Shown here: one piece after another, positions 54,850 through 62,148 of the stretch
Numbering within the stretch: position 1 is the first letter of the stretch
Layout of the letters: every line of letters starts with the position of its first letter
Source of the DNA: PSRI01 sp041484195
GTDB lineage: Bacteria > Bacteroidota > Bacteroidia > Chitinophagales > Chitinophagaceae
Direction of reading: 5' to 3'
Length of the DNA: 64,000 bases
Assembly (NCBI GenBank): GCA_041484195.1
Contig: JBGPHC010000014.1
Location: 1-64,000, forward strand
Translations under genes and position numbers: made by a program
The notes under the pieces: generated by a model
Seen by the model: the letters and a program-made list of their open reading frames with translations, nothing else
The model's database searches: none
What the model was told of the DNA's origin: nothing

Positions 54850-56106
54850 ATGGCAGATATTTTCGAGAAATTACTGAAGGATATGGGCCCGCTGGGTCAG
54901 CATCGTGAAAGAGCGCATGGTTATTTTGCTTTTCCAAAACTGGAAGGTGAAATAGGAAACCGGATGAAATTCCGGGGCAGGGAAATGATTGTTTGGAGTC
55001 TGAACAATTACCTCGGACTCGCGAACCACCCCGACATTCGCAAAGTGGATGCGGAAGCCGCCGCGCAATATGGACTGGCAGCTCCGATGGGAGCCAGGAT
55101 GATGAGCGGAAATACTGTATATCATGAGCAATTGGATAAGGAATTGGCCAGTTTTGTTCATAAAGAAGACGCTTTATTATTGAACTACGGTTACCAGGGA
55201 ATGGTAAGTATTATAGACGCATTGAGCGGCAGGCATGACGTAATTGTATATGACGCGGAGAGCCATGCCTGTATTATTGATGGATTGCGCCTCCATCCCG
55301 GACACAGGTATGTTTTCAAACATAATGATATAGCGGATTGCGAGAAGCAACTCCAACGGGCAACCGCACTCATTGAAAAACAAAACGCCGGTGGAATTCT
55401 CGTTATAACGGAGGGCGTATTTGGAATGGCAGGCGACCAGGGAAACCTGAGAGGAATTGTCGCGCTCAAAGAAAAATATCAATTCCGGTTATTGGTTGAT
55501 GATGCACATGGTTTCGGGACTCTTGGTGCAACCGGTGCCGGCGCGGGAGAAGAACAAGGTGTGCAGGATAAGATCGACCTCTATTTTTCCACCTTTGCCA
55601 AATCCATGGCCTCTGTCGGAGCATTCGTTGCAGGGGATAAGAATATCATTGATTATATACGCTATAATACCCGAAGCCAAATATTTGCCAAGAGCCTGCC
55701 GATGCCTTTTGTGATCGGGAATCTCAAGAGACTTGAACTATTGAGAAACAACCGTGAATTGAAGACCAGACTCTGGGAAATTGCCACCCACCTTCAGAAA
55801 GGTTTGAAGGAAAGAGGCTTTGATATTGGGAATACAGACAGCACCGTAACGCCAGTGTACATGAATGGCGGAGTGGAAGAAGCCACCGCGATGGTCATGG
55901 ACCTCAGGGAAAGCTATCGCATCTTTTGTTCGATTGTAGTTTACCCTGTGATCCCTAAAGGAAAAATCATATTCAGACTAATACCAACGGCAGTTCACAC
56001 GCTTGAAGATGTAGAGCTGACTCTCAAGGCATTTGCAGAAACCAAGAAGAAACTGGATGCTGGCTTGTATAAAGTGTCTGAAATTCCGGCCATGGCAGAT
56101 GCATAA
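54850..56106 (+). CDS. spt: Alpha-oxoamine synthase, probable serine palmitoyltransferase
   Basis: 418 residues, PLP-dependent fold type I. Family blocks: NNYLGLANHP, GMRMMSGN-type GARMMSGNTVYHEQLDKELA, LLLNYGYQGM, VYDAESHACIIDGLRL, VDDAHGFGTLG (PLP ring contact, about 217-222) and the PLP Lys in STFAKSMASVGAF (about residue 249). The closing SIVVYPVIPKGKIIFRLIPTAVH is typical too. It condenses an amino acid with an acyl-CoA. In Bacteroidota this length and the AKSMA-x-GAF motif favour serine palmitoyltransferase, giving 3-ketosphinganine for sphingolipids. BioF or 2-amino-3-ketobutyrate ligase remain alternatives. No other sphingolipid gene is adjacent. Confidence 0.85.
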   Translation: MADIFEKLLKDMGPLGQHRERAHGYFAFPKLEGEIGNRMKFRGREMIVWSLNNYLGLANHPDIRKVDAEAAAQYGLAAPMGARMMSGNTVYHEQLDKELASFVHKEDALLLNYGYQGMVSIIDALSGRHDVIVYDAESHACIIDGLRLHPGHRYVFKHNDIADCEKQLQRATALIEKQNAGGILVITEGVFGMAGDQGNLRGIVALKEKYQFRLLVDDAHGFGTLGATGAGAGEEQGVQDKIDLYFSTFAKSMASVGAFVAGDKNIIDYIRYNTRSQIFAKSLPMPFVIGNLKRLELLRNNRELKTRLWEIATHLQKGLKERGFDIGNTDSTVTPVYMNGGVEEATAMVMDLRESYRIFCSIVVYPVIPKGKIIFRLIPTAVHTLEDVELTLKAFAETKKKLDAGLYKVSEIPAMADA

Positions 56107-56283
56107 ATGACTTATAATCAATATAATTTAGCTCATTCCGACCCAACCCGGGACATGATTCCTTCGTATATTAAGAACTTGGAATAGATTAAATTTTCTT
56201 TCCTGCCTATCATCTATTCGATAACAGAATCGTAAATAAGCTAATCCGTTACATGGGAAAGCTTATACCCTAAACCCGAATTT

Positions 56284-56742
56284 ATGAAAGGGCCTTTTGC
56301 CTTGATCCTGATCCCTGCCTTATTCCTCCACACATTTCCCTTGAAAGCTCAACGGAAGCAGGATCCCGATTCCGTGAAAGTATCGCTCAAATTGGGCAAA
56401 AAGAGCAAGGCTCAAATTCCTGTTGACTCCGCATTTATCATTTTCGACAAATATAATTTGAATGGAGCAGGCATTGTGTACAAAGTGTACCGGGTCTCTT
56501 CTAACCATATTGAACTTGAAAATGTACCTGTCGGAAAATATTATATCGACGTATTTTGCTACGGACCTGCCAGACAGCGCCTGACCAAGACCGTTTACCT
56601 CAGTTCGCGGAGAAAAATAAATAAAATCAGGTTTAAACCCAAATCGACCGAACTCTATGCGCCGGGAGAGGCATTCATCCCTCCCGAAAAAATAAGCCCC
56701 ACTAGACTAAAGGTCACTCATGAAGGCAGTTTCAGACCCTAA
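56284..56742 (+). CDS. Hypothetical secreted protein
   Basis: 152 residues. A signal peptide (GPFALILIPALFLHTFPLKAQ) is followed by a Lys-rich stretch, then strands such as DSAFIIFDKYNLNGAGIVYK, IELENVPVGKYYIDVFCYGP and KTVYLSSRRKINKIRFKPK. The middle (NVPVGKYYIDV) resembles carboxypeptidase-regulatory-like or transthyretin-like domains. I know no family function. The next 600 bases hold no gene. Confidence 0.65.
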   Translation: MKGPFALILIPALFLHTFPLKAQRKQDPDSVKVSLKLGKKSKAQIPVDSAFIIFDKYNLNGAGIVYKVYRVSSNHIELENVPVGKYYIDVFCYGPARQRLTKTVYLSSRRKINKIRFKPKSTELYAPGEAFIPPEKISPTRLKVTHEGSFRP

Positions 56743-56832
56743 TATGACTGGTTACTTTTCATATAATCTACTTTAATTTCACCTACCTACCTATTTGAAT
56801 TAAAGAAAATTCCCTGTCAGCTCAGAAATATC

Positions 56833-56858
56833 AAAAAAAAACCCCGCCTTGGGCGGGG
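56833..56858 (-). terminator. Intrinsic terminator on the minus strand, also repeat copy 1
   Basis: Stem CCCCGCC/GGCGGGG with loop TTG; on the minus strand a run of nine T follows. On the plus strand it is followed by a leader (TAAACCATTAACCATTAAAC, then TTATCCTATGAAAAACC) and the frame MKNRI-stop at 56897-56914. Confidence 0.85.
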
Positions 56859-57083
56859 GCTCTAATCTTAAACCATTAACCATTAAACCTTATCCTATGA
56901 AAAACCGAATTTAAAGTCGTTTTTTGGAATATTAAGGTTGCAATGATATAAAATTTTAATCTTTTTCAGCGTATCCGAATGATCATAATTGCACTAAAAT
57001 AATATTTGATTCCATAATTCAGGATAATTTATTGGCAATTAATTATGGAGATCGATCAATAGCTTTCGGCTATTCAGGGCATT

Positions 57084-57141
57084 AAAAAGGGCTGGATGGA
57101 AATCCTGCCCCGTTTCTAAATCCAATATCCTATGAAAAACC
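57084..57141. repeat. Hairpin-leader repeat, copy 2
   Basis: Stem GGGC-T-GGAT / ATCC-T-GCCC with loop GGAA (57089-57110), then CGTTTCTAAATCCA and ATATCCTATGAAAAACC. The ATG at 57132 opens a 38-codon frame ending inside copy 3. On the minus strand the hairpin is followed by TTTTT, so it could also terminate transcription. Confidence 0.7.
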
Positions 57142-57233
57142 ATAGGTATAGACTACGAAACGGGTTGAAAAGTTGCACTGGGTTCCTAAAAACTATATAC
57201 GAGGCTGAAGGGGCCATTTTCGGGGGGAAAACA

Positions 57234-57292
57234 AAAATAAGGGCTGGATAGAAATCCGGCCCCGTTTTAAATCCAATATCCTATGAAAAACC
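57234..57292. repeat. Hairpin-leader repeat, copy 3
   Basis: Stem GGGC-T-GGAT / ATCC-G-GCCC with loop AGAA (57241-57262), then CGTTTTAAATCCA and ATATCCTATGAAAAACC. It differs from copy 2 mainly in the loop, at one stem position (T-T becomes T-G) and by one indel. The ATG at 57283 opens a 17-codon frame. Confidence 0.7.
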
Positions 57293-57340
57293 GTTACTAT
57301 AACGACTATAATGGCTTCTATATTGTTGTTTGTTAATAAT

Positions 57341-57916
57341 TTATTTCCAGGTAGACTTGAATTTTTGCTGGAATTCCCCGAACGAAGTTTTACCAAAATA
57401 GCCCTCCCCAAAATACTTAAGGACCAGCTCCATTTCTTCAGGCTTTAAGTATCCGGGTATCGCCTGGGGGGCGGAGCCATCGGCAGGGAGGATTATGGTG
57501 GTGGGGAATGCCAGGTTGCCGCCTGATAGATAAACTGCGAATTCATTAACCCTGTAATCTGGTCTGAATTTGAATTGCCGGCCTTTCCAGTTTAAGATTT
57601 CTTTGGTCTCCGCATCCAGTTTTACCGGGTAAAATTTTTCAGTGACATATTTGATGAGATCGGAATTGGTATATGTTTTCTTATCCATTACTTTACACCA
57701 GGTACACCAATCAGTGTAGAGATCTATCATGACAGGTTTCTTCAGGGTCTGCAATCGCGCACCTGCTTCGTTAAGATTCAGCCATTCCAGTTTCTCGCGA
57801 TCCTTAGCCGCTTGTTTTAGCACAGGGTCTCGGGGATTGCTGTTCACCTGGCTTTGCTGGGCGCAGGAAAAAATGGCTATCCATGCTGAGGCTACAACAA
57901 TGCTGAGTTTTTGCAT
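57341..57916 (-). CDS. Thioredoxin-fold lipoprotein
   Basis: 191 residues from the ATG at 57916; the longer frame adds a non-conserved prefix. A lipoprotein signal (SIVVASAWIAIFSC, then AQQS) is followed by a thioredoxin domain with redox motif CTWC in DLYTDWCTWCKVMDKKTY and the cis-Pro in AFPTTIILPADG. It resembles the thioredoxin_7/DsbD-gamma-like group acting in periplasmic thiol reduction. It is divergent from ubiX, with a -7 box at 57936-57943 on its strand. Confidence 0.85.
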   Translation of the reverse strand: MQKLSIVVASAWIAIFSCAQQSQVNSNPRDPVLKQAAKDREKLEWLNLNEAGARLQTLKKPVMIDLYTDWCTWCKVMDKKTYTNSDLIKYVTEKFYPVKLDAETKEILNWKGRQFKFRPDYRVNEFAVYLSGGNLAFPTTIILPADGSAPQAIPGYLKPEEMELVLKYFGEGYFGKTSFGEFQQKFKSTWK

Positions 57917-57935
57917 ATGTTTTCGTTTATTTACA

Positions 57936-57943
57936 CAAAGATA
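57936..57943 (-). promoter_or_regulatory. Candidate -7 box for the thioredoxin lipoprotein gene
   Basis: On the minus strand these bases read TATCTTTG (TAnnTTTG), 20 bases before the ATG at 57916. Confidence 0.45.
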
Positions 57944-57954
57944 AAGCACTATTC

Positions 57955-58515
57955 ATGCAAAAAATTGTCATGGCGGTGACTGGAGCAAGTGGGTCTGTAT
58001 ATGCGAAGACGATCCTTGATAAATTGCTTCAAATCAAAGCCCAATGGGATGACCTGGGTGTGGTAATGACAGAAAATGCCAAGGAAGTCTGGTTAACAGA
58101 ATTGGGTAACCGCGATTATCAAAATTACTCCTTGAAATTTTATGGTCAGCAGGATTTTAATGCTCCATTTGCATCCGGATCAGGAAGATTCGACAGCATG
58201 ATCATAATTCCCTGCTCGATGGGAACCTTGGGAAGGATCGCCACCGGTGTGTCGAATGACTTAATCACAAGAGCCGCCGATGTAATCCTGAAAGAAAGAA
58301 GAAAACTCATTTGTGTAGTCAGGGACACTCCGTACAATCTCATACATATCCGGAATATGGAAACGATTACCCTGGCCGGTGGAATCATTTGTCCCGCTTC
58401 TCCCTCCTTTTATAGTAAACCGCAGACTGTTGAAGCCGTTGCAGCGACTGTAGTGGACAGGGTATTGGATCTATGTGGATTTGAAAACAGGAGTTTCAGA
58501 TGGGGTGGCGAATGA
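57955..58515 (+). CDS. ubiX: Flavin prenyltransferase UbiX
   Basis: 186 residues. It joins dimethylallyl phosphate to FMN to make the prenylated flavin used by UbiD-type decarboxylases. The start MQKIVMAVTGASGSVYAKTIL carries the phosphate/FMN loop; IIIPCSMGTLGRIATGVSND contains the conserved Ser/Cys region, and LKERRKLICVVRDTPYNLIH holds the Arg and catalytic residues. AGGIICPASPSFYSKP follows. No ubiD gene is visible within this window. Confidence 0.95.
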   Translation: MQKIVMAVTGASGSVYAKTILDKLLQIKAQWDDLGVVMTENAKEVWLTELGNRDYQNYSLKFYGQQDFNAPFASGSGRFDSMIIIPCSMGTLGRIATGVSNDLITRAADVILKERRKLICVVRDTPYNLIHIRNMETITLAGGIICPASPSFYSKPQTVEAVAATVVDRVLDLCGFENRSFRWGGE

Positions 58516-58676
58516 AAGTTTAGGCATGTCCCTTGAGTCGGGACTGAAATTGAAACTGACCGTATCGCAAAAATCACAATCCAGGTTTTCCATTCGGGCC
58601 CACCATTTTTTATCCAGGAGCAACCCTTGAAAATCATTGCTAATAAAACAGGAATGGCTGCCATTCCGAAATTCTT

Positions 58677-59348
58677 TTATCTTAAGTCAATGACCTCAAC
58701 ACCGGGGAATTTTTTGGCGTCGAAGCTGAACATGGAGTCGTCAATCTTTGCATTGGGAGAAAATTTACTAACCATATAAGAATAGCGATTGCCGTTTTTT
58801 TCGAACACTTTGGTTCCTACGATATTCCTGGTTGCTTTATCAATAAACACCAACACTTTGAAGAAAGCCTTGGATTTATCCACGGGTGTGAGTTCTATTT
58901 CCTGGATCGTCTTCCCTCCCTGCTTCTTGTCAGCATTCTGTTTGTACAAGAAGTCCTTGTCGTAAAAATTACTGAATAGCTTTTGGGGAGTGATGGCGCT
59001 GGTACCCGGGTCATACTGGCTTATCTGCACTTCATTGCTACTCTTATCAAAAGTCCATACTGTAACGCCATCGCAGAATATCTCCTGGCCAGTGAGGCTC
59101 ACCCTGTATTTCGTATCCTTCATATTTACTAACCCTTTCTTGGAGGCCTGCAGCTTCCCGTTTGACCCTTCAATATTCATGGTAAATTCCGCCTTAACGG
59201 TCTTATAGGTCTTAAATTTGGCGGTTACGGCATCCAAAATCTTTTTGGCGTCAGGATCATTAGTGCCAATGCTGTTGTTGGGAATTTGAGTGAGTCCGGG
59301 GATGCTTCGTATGAGCAAGATCGTAGCAAGGATCAAGAATCTTTTCAT
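58677..59348 (-). CDS. lolA: Outer membrane lipoprotein carrier LolA
   Basis: 223 residues with a signal peptide (RFLILATILLIRSIPGLTQ). The LolA fold follows: DAKKILDAVTAKFKTYKTVKAEFTM, KGLVNMKDTKYRVSLTGQEI, CDGVTVWTFDKSSNEVQISQYD and a C-terminal AKKFPGVEVIDLR. It shuttles lipoproteins across the periplasm. It lies 101 bases downstream of ftsK on the same strand, a neighbourhood conserved in Bacteroidota, with its own -7 box at 59379-59386. Confidence 0.88.
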   Translation of the reverse strand: MKRFLILATILLIRSIPGLTQIPNNSIGTNDPDAKKILDAVTAKFKTYKTVKAEFTMNIEGSNGKLQASKKGLVNMKDTKYRVSLTGQEIFCDGVTVWTFDKSSNEVQISQYDPGTSAITPQKLFSNFYDKDFLYKQNADKKQGGKTIQEIELTPVDKSKAFFKVLVFIDKATRNIVGTKVFEKNGNRYSYMVSKFSPNAKIDDSMFSFDAKKFPGVEVIDLR

Positions 59349-59378
59349 TAAATTTTATTTATGCTGGCAGATGGGCGG

Positions 59379-59386
59379 CAAATATA
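59379..59386 (-). promoter_or_regulatory. lolA: Candidate -7 box for lolA
   Basis: On the minus strand these bases read TATATTTG (TAnnTTTG), 31 bases before the lolA ATG at 59348. Confidence 0.42.
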
Positions 59387-59448
59387 ATCATTCTATTGAT
59401 GGCCCCCGAGGCAAGCTAGTTTAATACCGTCTTTGTTAAAAACTGCAG

Positions 59449-61998
59449 CTAATTAATTCCCTGAAGAAAATGTTCCAGTTCCATTTCGGTCTTAAACAAA
59501 ACATCTCTCGCCTTACTGCCCTGGTTGGGTCCCACTATTCCCGCCGATTCCAGTTGATCCATCAAACGGCCCGCCCTGTTATAGCCCAGCTTCATACGCC
59601 TTTGCAGCAACGAAGTAGACCCTATCTGGCTCTGAACTATCAGCCTCGCGGCGTCTTCGAACAATGGATCCCGGTCACTTGGGTCAAAATCGCTGCCATC
59701 TGAATCTTTTTCATCAATATATTCGGGTAATAAGAATGCCATCGGATAGCCCCTTTGTTCCCCAATAAAGTCCACTACATTTTCCACTTCCGGGGTGTCA
59801 ACAAATGCGCACTGTACCCTGGTTATTTCACCGTTGTAGGACACAAGCATATCACCCCTTCCTATCAATTGCTCTGCCCCACCTGTGTCTAATATGGTTC
59901 TGGAATCTATTTTAGAGGATACTTTAAACGCAATCCGGGCGGGGAAATTAGCCTTAATGGTGCCCGTAATGATATTGACCGAAGGACGCTGCGTAGCGAT
60001 GATGAGGTGAATGCCAACGGCCCTTGCCAATTGTGCAAGCCTTGCAATAGGCATTTCGATTTCCTTACCGGCCGTCATGATTAAGTCGGCAAACTCATCA
60101 ATTACCAATACAATGAAGGGCAGGTATTGGTGCCCTTTTTCAGGGCTCAGTTTTCTTGAAACAAATTTTTCATTGTATTCCCTGATGTTCCGGCAGGCGG
60201 CTTCCTTCAGGAGGTCGTAGCGGTTATCCATCTCAATGCAAAGAGCATTCAGTGTGTGGACCACTTTTTTCGTGTCGGTGATGATGGCTTCCTCTTCGCC
60301 TGGCAATTTTGCCAGGAAATGCTTTTCGATCAAACGGTACAGGCTCAACTCCACTTTCTTGGGATCCACCATTACCAGTTTGAGTTGCGAGGGATGTTTC
60401 CGATATAAAAGTGATACCAGGATGGCGTTGATGCCTACTGATTTCCCCTGGCCCGTGGCGCCTGCCATGAGCAGGTGCGGCATGGTGCTGAGGTCCACAA
60501 TAAAATTCTCATTGTCAATCTTCTTCCCTAACGCTATCGGTAAGGCGAAGCTATTGTTTTGGAATTTGTCGGAAGCCAGCAACCCCTTCATGCTCACTAC
60601 AGTCTTTTTTACATTCGGCACTTCAATCCCGATGGTTCCCTTGCCCGGAATGGGTGCGATGATGCGGATTCCAAGAGCGGCAAGACTGAGGGCAATGTCA
60701 TCCTCAAGGTTCTTGATCCGCGATATTCGCACGCCGGCTGCCGGAACAATTTCATAGAGTGTTACGGTGGGTCCAACGGTTGCGAATATTTTCTGGATCG
60801 CTATATCGTAGTTCTTGAGCGTATTGATGATCTGGTTCTTATTGGCTTCCAGTTCCGCGGGATCCTGTATGATCCTTTCGCTGCCATGGGTTTCCAACAA
60901 ATCCAATGAAGGGTATTTGTAGTCCCGCAGATCCAATACGGGATCATAGGGTTCCAATATTACAGGTTTATGCCAATGCAGATCTGATTCTTCCTTTTCA
61001 GCTGGCCTTTGCAGTTCCAGTTCCAGGTTTTCTTCAGCCTTCTGTTTCCGGGATGGATTTCTCAAACCCGGCGATTTTTGTTCATTCAATACAATGGTAG
61101 GCACTAAGTCTGCTTCATCCGGAGACCGATTCAATGGGCCTTCGTCGTCCAGGTCTTCTAAATCTGCACCATCGGCCTTTTTTCTTTCAATCAGCCTGAT
61201 CTCATCATCCTGCCGGTTTTCCAGTTTGGGGGGAATCACCACGATCCCTCCTTCATGCCTGAGCATATTCCCCCGAGAGTCAAAGGTCTCATCCACAAAG
61301 AGCCTCGCCTCTTCAGTAAAAGAATTATCAACCGGCACAAATTTTTCTCTGGCGGTTTCGCCTGACCTTTTTGGTTTTTTCGCGGGTAATCTGAAAACCG
61401 GATTGAATCGCCAAATGAAATAAGAAAATCCCGCAATGATCAGAACGGAAGCCGTGCCTAGCCTGCCTATCAATCCAATGAGCCATTTGCTCACCATATT
61501 ACCTACTTCTCCTCCCCAGGGAAAAACCTGGCCACTCATTACAAAAGATAATGCAGTGCTGAAAAAAATAAGTCCAACTACCACGTACCTGAAATTCCGC
61601 CAAACAGAAAATATCTTTCTCTTAAAAAGCAGGTTCACGCCAATTATGAAGAACAAAGTGCAGAAGAGATAAGATGCGATCCCAAATCCTTTGTAGAAAA
61701 ATATATGAGAAGTATAGGCGCCTATTCGTCCAAGGAGATTGGCCGCCTGCACGTCTGATCCAAACAGAAATTTAGAGAATCCCTGCAATACCTTGTCCTG
61801 ATCTTCGGCCCAGGTGAATAAATAGGAAGTGAAAGAGATAAACAGGAAAAAAGAAATCAAAAGCAATACACTGCCCAGTATCTTATGGGTGCGCTCATCC
61901 TTCACCAACTGCTTCATTTCAACCTTCTCTGACTTATCAGTAGTGAGTTTTTCCGGATCCGGAGCCTTGGCTTTCTTAGTTTTAATTCGATTCGCCAT
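59449..61998 (-). CDS. ftsK: DNA translocase FtsK
   Basis: 849 residues. Four or five N-terminal transmembrane helices (about 40-200), an acidic/charged linker (about 220-360), then the motor: the alpha/beta core with PAAGVRISRIKNLEDDIALSLAA, Walker A MAGATGQGKSVGINA (about 482), Walker B FIVLVIDEFADLIMTAG and the sensor region IATQRPSVNIITGTIKANFP. A C-terminal gamma winged helix follows (STSLLQRRMKLGYNRAGRLMDQLE in two parts). It pumps chromosome dimers clear of the division septum and activates XerCD at dif. Promoter box at 62033-62040. Confidence 0.96.
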   Translation of the reverse strand: MANRIKTKKAKAPDPEKLTTDKSEKVEMKQLVKDERTHKILGSVLLLISFFLFISFTSYLFTWAEDQDKVLQGFSKFLFGSDVQAANLLGRIGAYTSHIFFYKGFGIASYLFCTLFFIIGVNLLFKRKIFSVWRNFRYVVVGLIFFSTALSFVMSGQVFPWGGEVGNMVSKWLIGLIGRLGTASVLIIAGFSYFIWRFNPVFRLPAKKPKRSGETAREKFVPVDNSFTEEARLFVDETFDSRGNMLRHEGGIVVIPPKLENRQDDEIRLIERKKADGADLEDLDDEGPLNRSPDEADLVPTIVLNEQKSPGLRNPSRKQKAEENLELELQRPAEKEESDLHWHKPVILEPYDPVLDLRDYKYPSLDLLETHGSERIIQDPAELEANKNQIINTLKNYDIAIQKIFATVGPTVTLYEIVPAAGVRISRIKNLEDDIALSLAALGIRIIAPIPGKGTIGIEVPNVKKTVVSMKGLLASDKFQNNSFALPIALGKKIDNENFIVDLSTMPHLLMAGATGQGKSVGINAILVSLLYRKHPSQLKLVMVDPKKVELSLYRLIEKHFLAKLPGEEEAIITDTKKVVHTLNALCIEMDNRYDLLKEAACRNIREYNEKFVSRKLSPEKGHQYLPFIVLVIDEFADLIMTAGKEIEMPIARLAQLARAVGIHLIIATQRPSVNIITGTIKANFPARIAFKVSSKIDSRTILDTGGAEQLIGRGDMLVSYNGEITRVQCAFVDTPEVENVVDFIGEQRGYPMAFLLPEYIDEKDSDGSDFDPSDRDPLFEDAARLIVQSQIGSTSLLQRRMKLGYNRAGRLMDQLESAGIVGPNQGSKARDVLFKTEMELEHFLQGIN

Positions 61999-62032
61999 GC
62001 GAAAACAAACCTATGGGAATTTTGATGATATA

Positions 62033-62040
62033 CAAAGATA
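62033..62040 (-). promoter_or_regulatory. ftsK: Candidate -7 box for ftsK
   Basis: On the minus strand these bases read TATCTTTG (TAnnTTTG), 35 bases before the ftsK ATG at 61998. Confidence 0.42.
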
Positions 62041-62113
62041 TGCTTATAAAATTAGCACCGGGTTTGAGGCCTGGTAGCATTTGAATTGCCAACAAAATGC
62101 CAAAAATGTAAAT

Positions 62114-62121
62114 TATATTTG
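62114..62121 (+). promoter_or_regulatory. Candidate -7 box for the 7TMR-DISM kinase gene
   Basis: TATATTTG fits TAnnTTTG, 28 bases before the ATG at 62149, divergent from the ftsK promoter. Confidence 0.42.
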
Positions 62122-62148
62122 GATATTCCCTATCTGCTTGCAAATTAA

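Larger units (their letters stand above)
56743..57340. other. Gene-free 598-base gap with three hairpin repeats
   Basis: Between a hypothetical secreted protein and a convergent thioredoxin lipoprotein gene. No protein family recognised. It contains a strong minus-strand terminator at 56833-56858 and two 57-base repeats at 57084 and 57234, each a hairpin followed by TATCCTATGAAAAACC (plus strand). The short frames starting at these ATGs encode 5, 38 and 17 residues. Confidence 0.6.
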
